From: Alphaproteobacteria bacterium
GTDB lineage: Bacteria; Pseudomonadota; Alphaproteobacteria; Kiloniellales; JAKSDN01
Length of the DNA: 6,968 nt
Direction: 5' to 3'
Assembly (NCBI GenBank): GCA_030598385.1
Contig: JAUVQB010000073.1
Span: forward strand, 1 to 6,968
In this document: one piece after another, positions 1 to 6,432 of the stretch
Layout of the letters: each line of letters begins with the position of its first letter
How positions within the stretch are numbered: the first letter of the stretch is position 1
Position numbers and translations under genes: made by a program
The notes under the pieces: generated by a model
Seen by the model: the letters and a program-made list of their open reading frames with translations, nothing else
Databases searched by the model: none
Told to the model about the DNA's origin: nothing

Positions 1-621
1 CGGCCCCATGTGGTCCTGGTGGTCGGCGTGAACGGCAGCGGCAAGACCACGACCATCGGCAAGATCGCGAAGAACCAGCACGACCAAGGGCTAAAGGTCA
101 TGCTCGCCGCCGGCGATACCTTCCGCGCCGCCGCGATCGACCAGCTCAAGATCTGGGGCGAGCGGACCTCCTGCGAGGTGGTCGCCAAGACGCCGGGCGC
201 GGATGCCGCCGGGCTCGCTTACGAGGCCCTGGAGCGCGCCCGCGCCGATGACGTGGATCTTCTGCTGATCGACACCGCCGGGCGGCTCCACAACAAGGCC
301 GATCTGATGGCGGAGCTGGAGAAGATCGTCCGCGTTCTCAAAAAACTCGACCCGGAGGCGCCGCACGACTGCCTGCTGGTGCTCGACGCCACCACCGGCC
401 AGAACGCCCACGCCCAGGTCGAGACCTTCCAGGAACTGATCCAGGTCACCGGCCTGATCGTCACCAAACTCGACGGCTCGGCCCGCGGCGGGGTGTTGGT
501 GGCGCTCGCCGAGCGCTTTGGCCTGCCGGTCCACGCCATCGGCGTGGGCGAAAGCGCGGGGGACCTGCGGCCTTTCGCGGCCCGCGACTTCGCCCGCAGC
601 CTCATGGGCTTGGAAACTTAG
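1..621 (+). CDS. ftsY: Signal recognition particle receptor FtsY, C-terminal GTPase (NG) part; 5' end outside window
   Basis: FtsY is the membrane-associated SRP receptor. Its GTPase pairs with that of Ffh to hand ribosome-nascent chain complexes to the Sec translocon. The frame is already open at base 1, and 206 residues are visible. All GTPase signatures are present, numbered within the window: P-loop [10 protein letters not shown] (9-18), DTFRAAA (39-45), DTAGR (91-95), [10 protein letters not shown] (155-164) and the closing [12 protein letters not shown] (181-192). The ending [11 protein letters not shown] followed by TAG is a normal FtsY C-terminus. The wording PEAPHD...DATTGQNA is what I associate with alphaproteobacterial FtsY. 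Ffh is excluded because no methionine-rich M domain follows the GTPase. The GTG at 10 lies inside the P-loop strand and is not a start. The acidic N-terminal A domain and part of the N domain must lie upstream. The function is established for the family; the assignment here is near certain. Confidence 0.97.
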   Translation, partial: RPHVVLVVGVNGSGKTTTIGKIAKNQHDQGLKVMLAAGDTFRAAAIDQLKIWGERTSCEVVAKTPGADAAGLAYEALERARADDVDLLLIDTAGRLHNKADLMAELEKIVRVLKKLDPEAPHDCLLVLDATTGQNAHAQVETFQELIQVTGLIVTKLDGSARGGVLVALAERFGLPVHAIGVGESAGDLRPFAARDFARSLMGLET

Positions 622-814
622 AGCGACTCCATGTTGGTCGGGACCGGCCCAGTGCGGAGCACTCGCGCTTCGCGCGCCCACGGCATCGTAAGCTATGAGT
701 GGCCGGGAGGGGGCGGCGTAGCCGGGCGCGTGCGCGCGGGCCGGCGCCGGGGCATAGCGAAGCGGAAATGTCCTATACCGCGCCGCGCCGCGGCCCGGCT
801 CGGGTAACAGCCCG
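622..814. other. Non-coding gap between ftsY and the EamA transporter gene
   Basis: This 193-base stretch shows no convincing gene. It is GC-rich, with runs such as GGGAGGGGG (705-713) and alternating CG/GC tracts. A short perfect hairpin (CGCGC, loop TTC, GCGCG) lies around 664-676 but has no following T-run, so I do not call it a terminator. An ATG at 768 follows AAGCGGAA but is out of frame with the transporter, and its frame does not resemble a protein. The transporter promoter, if it has its own, must lie here, but I see no good -35/-10 pair. Confidence 0.5.
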
Positions 815-1663
815 ATGGATCCCCTCGTCGTCTTGTTGGTGCTTTTGGCGGCCGCGTCCCACGCCACCTGGAACGCCTTCGTCAAGTCGGGCGAGGACAA
901 GCTGGTCTCGCTTTGTCTGGTGATCTTCACGACCAGCCTTCCCGCCCTCTTCGCCTTGCCGTTCCTGCCGCTGCCGGCGGCGGAGTCCTGGCCCTTCCTG
1001 ATGGTCTCGACCATCGTCCACTACCTCTACTACGCGGTCCTGGTGGCCGCTTACCGGCATGGCGATTTGTCGCTGGCCTATCCCATCGCGCGCGGCTCGG
1101 CGCCGGTGCTGGTGGCTGCCGGGGCCTGGTTGTTTGCCGGAGAAGGCCTCGCCGCCTGGCAGTGGATCGGCGTCGTGACGGTGTCCGTCGGAATCATGAG
1201 CCTCGCAAACCCCGGCCGCGGGCGGGCCGGCGACGGCGAAGCCAAGGCGATCGTCTTCGCCTTGTTGACGGGCCTCACGATCGCGGCCTACTCGCTCGCC
1301 GACGGGCTAGGCGTGCGACTCTCCGGGCATGAATTCGCCTACATCGCCTGGCTGTTCGTTTTCTCGGGCCTGCCCATGCCGTTCATCATCCGCTGGCGCC
1401 GGGGCGGCGAGAGCGCCCGCTTGGTCCGCGCGCACCTGCGGATCGGGATATTCGGCGGCCTGATCAGCGGCCTGGCCTATGCCATCGTCATCTGGTCCAT
1501 GTCGGTCGCGCCGATTGCGATGGTGGTCTCGCTGCGCGAAACCAGCGTGTTGATTGCCGCCGCCATCGGCAGCCTGTTTTTGAAGGAACCTTTCGGTCCG
1601 CGCCGCATCGCCGCGGCCGCGGTCATTGTCGCCGGAGCGGCGCTCATGAACCTGGCGGGGTAA
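815..1663 (+). CDS. EamA / drug-metabolite (DMT) family transporter, about 10 membrane segments
   Basis: This 282-residue inner-membrane protein has the length and two-repeat layout of DMT/EamA carriers, which move small metabolites; the substrate cannot be told from sequence. About ten hydrophobic segments are visible, roughly at 2-22, 31-52, 59-80, 86-108, 115-131, 144-166, 173-192, 208-230, 236-256 and 263-280. Repeat 1 ends with AYPIARGSAPVLVAAGAW...LFAGEGLAAWQWIGV. Repeat 2 ends with the matching VSLRETSVLIAAAIGSLFL then KEPFGPRRIAAAAVIVAG. The repeated Glu-containing loop before the last helix of each half is the EamA hallmark. ATG 815 puts the first helix at the N-terminus as usual, but the ribosome binding site is weak, with only CGGG about ten bases upstream. 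It follows ftsY by 193 bases and converges with the Nudix gene 48 bases downstream. Family certain, substrate unknown. Confidence 0.9.
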   Translation: MDPLVVLLVLLAAASHATWNAFVKSGEDKLVSLCLVIFTTSLPALFALPFLPLPAAESWPFLMVSTIVHYLYYAVLVAAYRHGDLSLAYPIARGSAPVLVAAGAWLFAGEGLAAWQWIGVVTVSVGIMSLANPGRGRAGDGEAKAIVFALLTGLTIAAYSLADGLGVRLSGHEFAYIAWLFVFSGLPMPFIIRWRRGGESARLVRAHLRIGIFGGLISGLAYAIVIWSMSVAPIAMVVSLRETSVLIAAAIGSLFLKEPFGPRRIAAAAVIVAGAALMNLAG

Positions 1664-1711
1664 GTTGGGTATGAATTTGATCGGCGCCGGCCCGCGCGTA
1701 GCGAATATCTT

Positions 1712-2299
1712 CTAGAGGCTGCCGGCCGGCGGCAGCTCGCCCGTCGCCTCCTCGTAATTGGCAAAGTGCGCGAAGGCGCTCAGCTCGCGGCTCTGGCGGA
1801 AATGCTCGAGCGCCCACAAAACCGACGGGAAAGCGACCCGGTCCCAAGGAATGTCGTCCCAGGCAAAAAGGTCGAGCTCGAGGGTCTCCGGTCCCGCCGC
1901 GACCTGCGGCGTGAGCAGGCGGGCGCGAAAGATCAGCTGCACCTGGCTGATCCGGGTGATCGAATAGATGCCCAGGAGCTGCTCGATCTCGATTTCGGCG
2001 CGCGCCTCTTCCCAGGCCTCGCGCCGCGCCCCGGCGTCGGCGGCTTCGTTCAGCTCCAGATAACCGGCCGGCAGAGTCCAATAGCCCTTGCGCGGATCGA
2101 TGGCGCGCCGGCACAAGAGCAGCTTGTCCTCCCAATAGCAGACGCTGCCGACCACGATCTTCGGATTCTCGTAGTCGATGAAGCCGCAGTCCTCGCACAC
2201 CCGGCGCGGCAGCTCGTCGCCCTCGGGCACGCGGCGCACGAAATTGGACCCGGCTGATCTCTCCGACAATTTCTCTGGCGATTTCTCCGACGGGGCCAT
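1712..2299 (-). CDS. Nudix hydrolase with N-terminal CxxC ribbon remnant
   Basis: This 195-residue Nudix protein hydrolyses a nucleoside diphosphate linked to another moiety; ADP-ribose- or NADH-like substrates are common in the group, but specificity cannot be read here. The Nudix box is clear: G79, E85, then REAWEE at 93-98, with Arg100 where the classic box has Gly. Before it stands VPEGDELPRRVCEDCG followed by YENPKIVVGSV, the signature of zinc-ribbon Nudix proteins. Only one CxxC pair (Cys35, Cys38) is present, so a full four-Cys zinc site is not evident. I chose the ATG at 2299. The frame stays open to an ATG at 2488, but that extension is Arg/Ser-rich, overlaps the pgk 3' end and looks non-coding. 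No strong Shine-Dalgarno precedes 2299. The gene lies 130 bases after the pgk stop, or 55 after the read-through stop, so co-transcription with pgk is possible. Confidence 0.88.
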   Translation of the reverse strand: MAPSEKSPEKLSERSAGSNFVRRVPEGDELPRRVCEDCGFIDYENPKIVVGSVCYWEDKLLLCRRAIDPRKGYWTLPAGYLELNEAADAGARREAWEEARAEIEIEQLLGIYSITRISQVQLIFRARLLTPQVAAGPETLELDLFAWDDIPWDRVAFPSVLWALEHFRQSRELSAFAHFANYEEATGELPPAGSL

Positions 2300-2354
2300 G
2301 GCGCCAGTGTGGCTCAGGGCGGGCACGCGGACAAGCAGTGCAAGGCCGGGTCCG

Positions 2355-2429
2355 TTACCGTTCGCCGGCCGCCGCCGCCGCCGCGGATTCCAGTGCCGCC
2401 ACGCCTGGCAGGGTCTTGCCCTCGAGCCA
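2355..2429 (-). pseudogene. pgk: In-frame continuation of pgk beyond the premature TAA (lost C-terminal tail)
   Basis: Immediately after the pgk TAA (2432-2430), reading on in the same frame gives WLEGKTLPGVAALES, then an alanine run and GER, before a second TAA at 2357-2355. WLEGK.LPGVAAL is the conserved C-terminal segment of PGK, so these 24 codons are genuine former (or actual) coding sequence. Family proteins have Glu where the first TAA stands (GA/FLEWLEGK), which is a GAA to TAA change of one base. The full read would be 407 residues, slightly longer than typical PGK because of the alanine-rich end. It may be a true nonsense mutation or an error in the assembled sequence. Stop-codon read-through is less likely, since TAA followed by T is an efficient stop. 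Confidence 0.85.
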
Positions 2430-3578
2430 TTAGAGGAGGGCGCCGCCCGCCGTCGAAACGTTGCTGAATCCGTCGACGACGCCGGCATGGGCGAGGGCAG
2501 CCACCGGATCGCCGCCGCCGGCGACGCTCATGAGGCCCCCGCCGCGCGTGAGGTCCGCCGCGGCCCGCGCTACCCGGTTGGTCGCCGCATCGAAGGGCGG
2601 CACCTCGAAACAGCCGAGCGGGCCGTTCCACACCAGGGTGCGGCAGTCCGCCATGCGGCGGGCGATGTGTTCGGCGGTCAGCGGCCCCAGATCGAGGATC
2701 ATGCGGTCCGCCGGAACCTCTTTGACGGAAAGCGTATCGCTCGCGGCCCCTTCGGCCAGTTGCGCGGCCACCACCGCGTCGCTCGGCAGTACGACGTCGC
2801 AGCCCGCGTCCTTGGCGGCGGCCACGATTCCTCGCGCGGTCTCGGCCATCTCGTGTTCGCACAAGGAAGCGCCGACCGCGACCCCAAGGGCGTGCAAGAA
2901 GGTGTTGGCCATGCCGCCGCCCACCACCAGCACATCCATCTTGCGGATCAGGTTGCCCAGCAAGTCCAGCTTGGTGGAGATCTTGGCGCCGCCGACGATC
3001 GCCATGACCGGTCGCGCCGGCGCCTCCAGCGCCAGTTCCAGGTGTTCGAGCTCGCCCTGCATCAAGCGCCCGGCCGCGGCCGGCAGGCGCCGCGCCAGCG
3101 CGTCCACCGAGGCATGCGCCCGATGGGCCGCCGAGAAAGCGTCGTTGACGTAAACCTCGCCAAGCTCGGCCAGGGCGTCGGCGAAGGCAGGGTCGTTGGC
3201 CTCTTCGCCGGGGTGGAAGCGAAGGTTCTCCAGCAGCAGCACCTCGCCGTCCGCCAACATCGCGACGGCTTCCTCCGCCGCCGGCCCGATGCAGTCGGAT
3301 GCGAAAGCGACCGGCCGGCCGCCGACGGCGGCACTCAGGGGCTCGACCAAGGACGCCAGGGACATTTCGGGCACGGTCTTGCCCTTGGGGCGGCCGTAGT
3401 GGGACAGCAGGATCACGCGAGCGCCCTTCTCGATCAGCTCGATCAAGGTCGGCAGGATCCGCGTGATACGGGTGGCGTCCGTGACCCGGCCGTCCGCCAT
3501 GGGTACGTTGAGGTCGACGCGCAGCAACACCCGCCGACCGGTTACCTCGAGTTGGTCGATGGTCGTGAAGCGGCTCAT
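2430..3578 (-). CDS. pgk: Phosphoglycerate kinase, apparently truncated by a nonsense codon near the C-terminus
   Basis: PGK moves phosphate between 1,3-bisphosphoglycerate and ADP in glycolysis, and the reverse in gluconeogenesis and the Calvin cycle; it is cytosolic. The 382 residues carry the family marks: RVDLNVP (20-26), LSHYGRPKG (58-66), LLENLRFHPGEE (115-126), VNDAFSAAHRAHAS (144-157), IVGGAKISTKLDLL (194-207), LDLGP (295-299), WNGPLG (317-322) and VSTAGGA (374-380). The protein halts at GGALL just where PGKs continue EWLEGK...LPGVAAL. The next 24 codons in the same frame encode that missing tail (see the entry for 2355-2429). A second oddity is GGGDP at 354-358, where the family has GGGDT or GGGDS. 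ATG 3578 is preceded by GGGGAGG three bases upstream. An in-frame ATG 19 codons earlier (3635) is rejected because PGKs begin at this MSRFTTIDQL-like segment. mmsA ends 76 bases upstream on the same strand. Family identity is near certain; whether the protein works is not. Confidence 0.93.
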   Translation of the reverse strand: MSRFTTIDQLEVTGRRVLLRVDLNVPMADGRVTDATRITRILPTLIELIEKGARVILLSHYGRPKGKTVPEMSLASLVEPLSAAVGGRPVAFASDCIGPAAEEAVAMLADGEVLLLENLRFHPGEEANDPAFADALAELGEVYVNDAFSAAHRAHASVDALARRLPAAAGRLMQGELEHLELALEAPARPVMAIVGGAKISTKLDLLGNLIRKMDVLVVGGGMANTFLHALGVAVGASLCEHEMAETARGIVAAAKDAGCDVVLPSDAVVAAQLAEGAASDTLSVKEVPADRMILDLGPLTAEHIARRMADCRTLVWNGPLGCFEVPPFDAATNRVARAAADLTRGGGLMSVAGGGDPVAALAHAGVVDGFSNVSTAGGALL

Positions 3579-3581
3579 GCG

Positions 3582-3588
3582 CCTCCCC
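3582..3588 (-). promoter_or_regulatory. Shine-Dalgarno sequence of pgk
   Basis: On the minus strand GGGGAGG stands three bases before the ATG at 3578. It is the best purine run in this intergenic region, and it supports 3578 over the upstream in-frame ATG at 3635, which lies inside the mmsA-pgk gap without a similar site. Confidence 0.6.
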
Positions 3589-3654
3589 GAAATCGCCGCG
3601 CGCCAGACGGATCCGGCGTTGATCGGCGAATTCAATACCGCCCGGCTCGCCGCC

Positions 3655-5148
<1,494 letters not shown>

Positions 5149-5155
5149 CGTCCGT

Positions 5156-5160
5156 CCCTC
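5156..5160 (-). promoter_or_regulatory. Shine-Dalgarno sequence of mmsA
   Basis: GAGGG on the minus strand lies seven bases before the ATG at 5148, an ideal spacing that fixes the mmsA start. Confidence 0.65.
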
Positions 5161-5194
5161 AGCCTCTTGCCCCGGATAACCGTATTCGTGGCAA

Positions 5195-5221
5195 ACTATA
5201 CCCTGGCCTCACGCGGCTCAA
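5195..5221 (-). promoter_or_regulatory. Candidate sigma-70-type promoter for mmsA
   Basis: On the minus strand TATAGT (5200-5195) matches the -10 consensus at five of six positions, and TTGAGC (5221-5216) matches the -35 at four. The spacer is only 15 bases, which weakens the call. Transcription would begin near 5188, leaving a leader of about 40 bases that contains the GAGGG site. It sits in the 107-base divergent region with the 5256 gene. Confidence 0.35.
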
Positions 5222-5245
5222 CCGCCCGCGAGGCAGGGCGCATCC

Positions 5246-5250
5246 GGAGG
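5246..5250 (+). promoter_or_regulatory. Shine-Dalgarno sequence that selects the GTG start of the 5256 gene
   Basis: GGAGG ends five bases before the GTG at 5256. There is no ATG upstream in this frame near the beginning of the gene, so this strong, well-spaced site is the main reason to accept GTG as the start. Confidence 0.7.
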
Positions 5251-5255
5251 TCCGA

Positions 5256-5639
5256 GTGACGGACGATAGCCATCGCACCCTTCGCGCGTGTTTGTTGCGG
5301 CTGGCGAGCGAACGGCGGACGGCGACCTATCACGAGCTCGCCACCCTGGCGGCCGTCCCGCCGCCCCATCGCATCCACAGCTTGACCCTGCAACTCGAAG
5401 ATCTGATCCGCGAGGACCACGCGGCCGGCCGGCCGCTGCTCGCGGCCTGCGCCGTCGGCCGGGCCCAGAACGGCATTCCGGGGCTGGGATTTTTCCAACT
5501 CCTGCGGGAACTGGGCCGCTATGGCGGCGGCGACCGCGGCGCCGAAGCCGCCGCCTGTCACGGCGCCGAGCTCGAGGCCGCCTGGGACTATTGGGGCGGA
5601 GGCTCGACCGGCGGGGGACGGCCGAGTGAAGGGCGCTAA
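5256..5639 (+). CDS. Conserved small protein of unknown function, possible winged-helix fold
   Basis: This 127-residue protein starts at GTG with a strong GGAGG five bases upstream. I do not recognise a named family. The N-terminal part (about 6-56) reads like a small helix-turn-helix or winged-helix unit: a helix RTLRACLLRLAS, then TATYHELATLAAV (22-34) resembling the second and recognition helices, then a long helix LQLEDLIREDHAAGR (45-59). The middle RPLLAACAVGRAQNGIPGLGFFQLLRELGRY (59-89, quoted in two overlapping parts: RPLLAACAVGRAQNG and IPGLGFFQLLRELGRY) recalls a pattern I remember in uncharacterised alphaproteobacterial proteins (RPLLAA.VVSR...PG.GFF). The C-terminus ends ELEAAWDYWGGG and a Gly/Ser/Arg tail. 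There is no signal peptide, membrane segment or cysteine cluster. DNA binding is only a guess from the N-terminal helices. It is divergent from mmsA and 62 bases before the MlaE-like gene, so it may share a transcript with the latter. Confidence 0.78.
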   Translation: MTDDSHRTLRACLLRLASERRTATYHELATLAAVPPPHRIHSLTLQLEDLIREDHAAGRPLLAACAVGRAQNGIPGLGFFQLLRELGRYGGGDRGAEAAACHGAELEAAWDYWGGGSTGGGRPSEGR

Positions 5640-5648
5640 ACGACGAGT

Positions 5649-5676
5649 TTTTCTGCGCCGTTACTTTCGCTACACT
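5649..5676 (+). promoter_or_regulatory. Weak candidate promoter for the STAS-MlaE gene
   Basis: TTTTCT (5649-5654) and TACACT (5671-5676) are 16 bases apart and match the -35 and -10 consensus at three and four positions. This 62-base gap is distinctly more AT-rich than its surroundings, which is the better reason to suspect a promoter. Transcription would start very close to the hairpin at 5682-5696. Confidence 0.25.
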
Positions 5677-5681
5677 TAGAA

Positions 5682-5696
5682 CACCTTCCTAAGGTG
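5682..5696 (+). promoter_or_regulatory. Ribosome binding site of the STAS-MlaE gene inside a small inverted repeat
   Basis: CACCTT (5682-5687), loop CCT, AAGGTG (5691-5696) form a perfect six-pair hairpin. Its right arm contains AAGG, the only Shine-Dalgarno-like sequence, seven bases before the ATG at 5702. Folding would hide the ribosome binding site. An ATG at 5698 also follows but is out of frame with the STAS domain. The pairing is seen directly; a regulatory role is inference. Confidence 0.45.
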
Positions 5697-5701
5697 CATG
5701 C

Positions 5702-6430
5702 ATGCGGAATCCGTTTAACCCATGGCAAGGCCGCGATGTCGCCGTTCCCGGCCCGGCCCGCCCCGCCGCCCGCCGTGCGGAGGCCTCGAGCACGAGCTCC
5801 GGGGCGCACCTCAGCCAACGTCGGGATGCCGACTGCCTCGTGCTCGAACTGGCGGGGCCCTGGACCACGCTGACGGTCGCGGCACAAGACGTCGTGCTCG
5901 ACACCCTGGCACCCAACGGCGTGCGGCGCGTGCGTATCGACTTGACGGCACTCGAGGCCTTCGACACCGCCGGGGCCTTGCTGGTGCACCGCACCGCCAA
6001 GCAGCTCACCTCCCGCGGTCTGGAGGTGGAACTGAGCGGCGGCCTCAAGGCCCATCGCGACCTGATCGAAACGGTGCGCAGTCACGACCTTGACTGCCCG
6101 CCGCCGCCGCCGGCCAGGAACCCCCTGGTGACCCTGATGGCGCACACCGGGCGTTCGACCTTCTTCGTGCTCGACGAAGCCGTCAGCCTCATCAATTTCC
6201 TGGGGCATACGGTGATCGTCCTCATTCGCTCGCTCGTTCGACCGCGCCGTATCCGCGTGACGGCGCTGATCAACCAGATGGAGCGGACCGGCCTCGACGC
6301 CATGCCGATCGTCGGCCTGATCTCTTTCCTGATCGGCGTGGTGCTGGCGTACCAGGGCGCCGATCAGCTGCAGAAGTTCGGCGCCGAGATCTTCACCGTG
6401 AACCTGGTGGGGGTCGGCGTCCTGCGCGAC
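5702..6430 (+). CDS. STAS-domain MlaE-type ABC transporter permease, N-terminal part only (3' part replaced)
   Basis: MlaE is the inner-membrane permease of the Mla lipid-transport ABC system that maintains outer-membrane asymmetry. Alphaproteobacteria often carry a version with an N-terminal STAS domain, as here. Residues about 45-125 look like STAS: a hydrophobic strand CLVLELAG, then RRVRIDLTALEAFDTAGALL, whose Asp-Thr-Ala-Gly lies at the conserved loop, and GLEVELSG. A proline stretch CPPPPPARNP bridges to the permease domain, with LDEAVSLINFLGH, LINQMERTGLDAMPIVGLIS, LIGVVLAYQGADQLQKFGAE and VNLVGVGVLR. Family proteins go on E-LG.....AGR.GSA for about 150 more residues with the remaining membrane helices; here the sequence switches at residue 242/243 to a ferredoxin-like protein. 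The start ATG 5702 has AAGG seven bases upstream. The partner ATPase (MlaF-like) and MlaD-like genes normally downstream are not seen, as expected if the sequence jumps elsewhere. Confidence 0.85.
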
Positions 6431-6432
6431 CC
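6425..6432 (+). other. Junction between MlaE permease and 2-oxoacid:ferredoxin oxidoreductase sequence
   Basis: Up to CTGCGC (6422-6427, Leu-Arg) the protein follows MlaE. From GACCCAACG (6428-6436, Asp-Pro-Thr) it follows the first ferredoxin motif of the oxidoreductase. Family MlaE would continue Leu-Arg-Glu-Leu-Gly, so the break lies in or next to the GA of codon 6428-6430. Base composition changes here: hand counts give 42 of 60 G+C in each of rows 5941-6000 and 6241-6300, against 36, 37 and 35 of 60 in rows 6541, 6601 and 6781. Codons such as AAA, TCA, ATA and ACA also become common after the break. Confidence 0.75.

Noticed and set aside
664..676. CGCGC-TTC-GCGCG hairpin after ftsY as a terminator
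   Set aside because: It has only five pairs and no T-run, and alternating CG sequence is common in this gap.
705..757. Possible G-quadruplex in the ftsY-transporter gap
   Set aside because: There are G-runs, but loops of ten or more bases separate most of them and competing C-runs would favour duplex or hairpins.
801..815. CGGG-TAACAG-CCCG stem directly before the EamA start codon as a translational switch
   Set aside because: It has only four to five pairs and no clear Shine-Dalgarno to mask; too weak to claim.
91..1014. A 307-codon minus-strand open frame across ftsY and the following gap
   Set aside because: It is antisense to the well-conserved FtsY GTPase, with no recognisable domain. 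The gap part is GC-rich noise.
1717..1737. Perfect 7-bp inverted repeat GCTGCCG/CGGCAGC at the convergent ends of the EamA and Nudix genes
   Set aside because: It could act as a bidirectional terminator, but it lies within the last Nudix codons and has no T-run on either side. GC-rich sequence makes such stems by chance.
2300..2488. A 63-residue N-terminal extension of the Nudix protein
   Set aside because: It overlaps the pgk 3' coding end in another frame and reads as an Arg/Ser/Pro-rich segment unlike Nudix N-termini. The start at 2299 fits the family.
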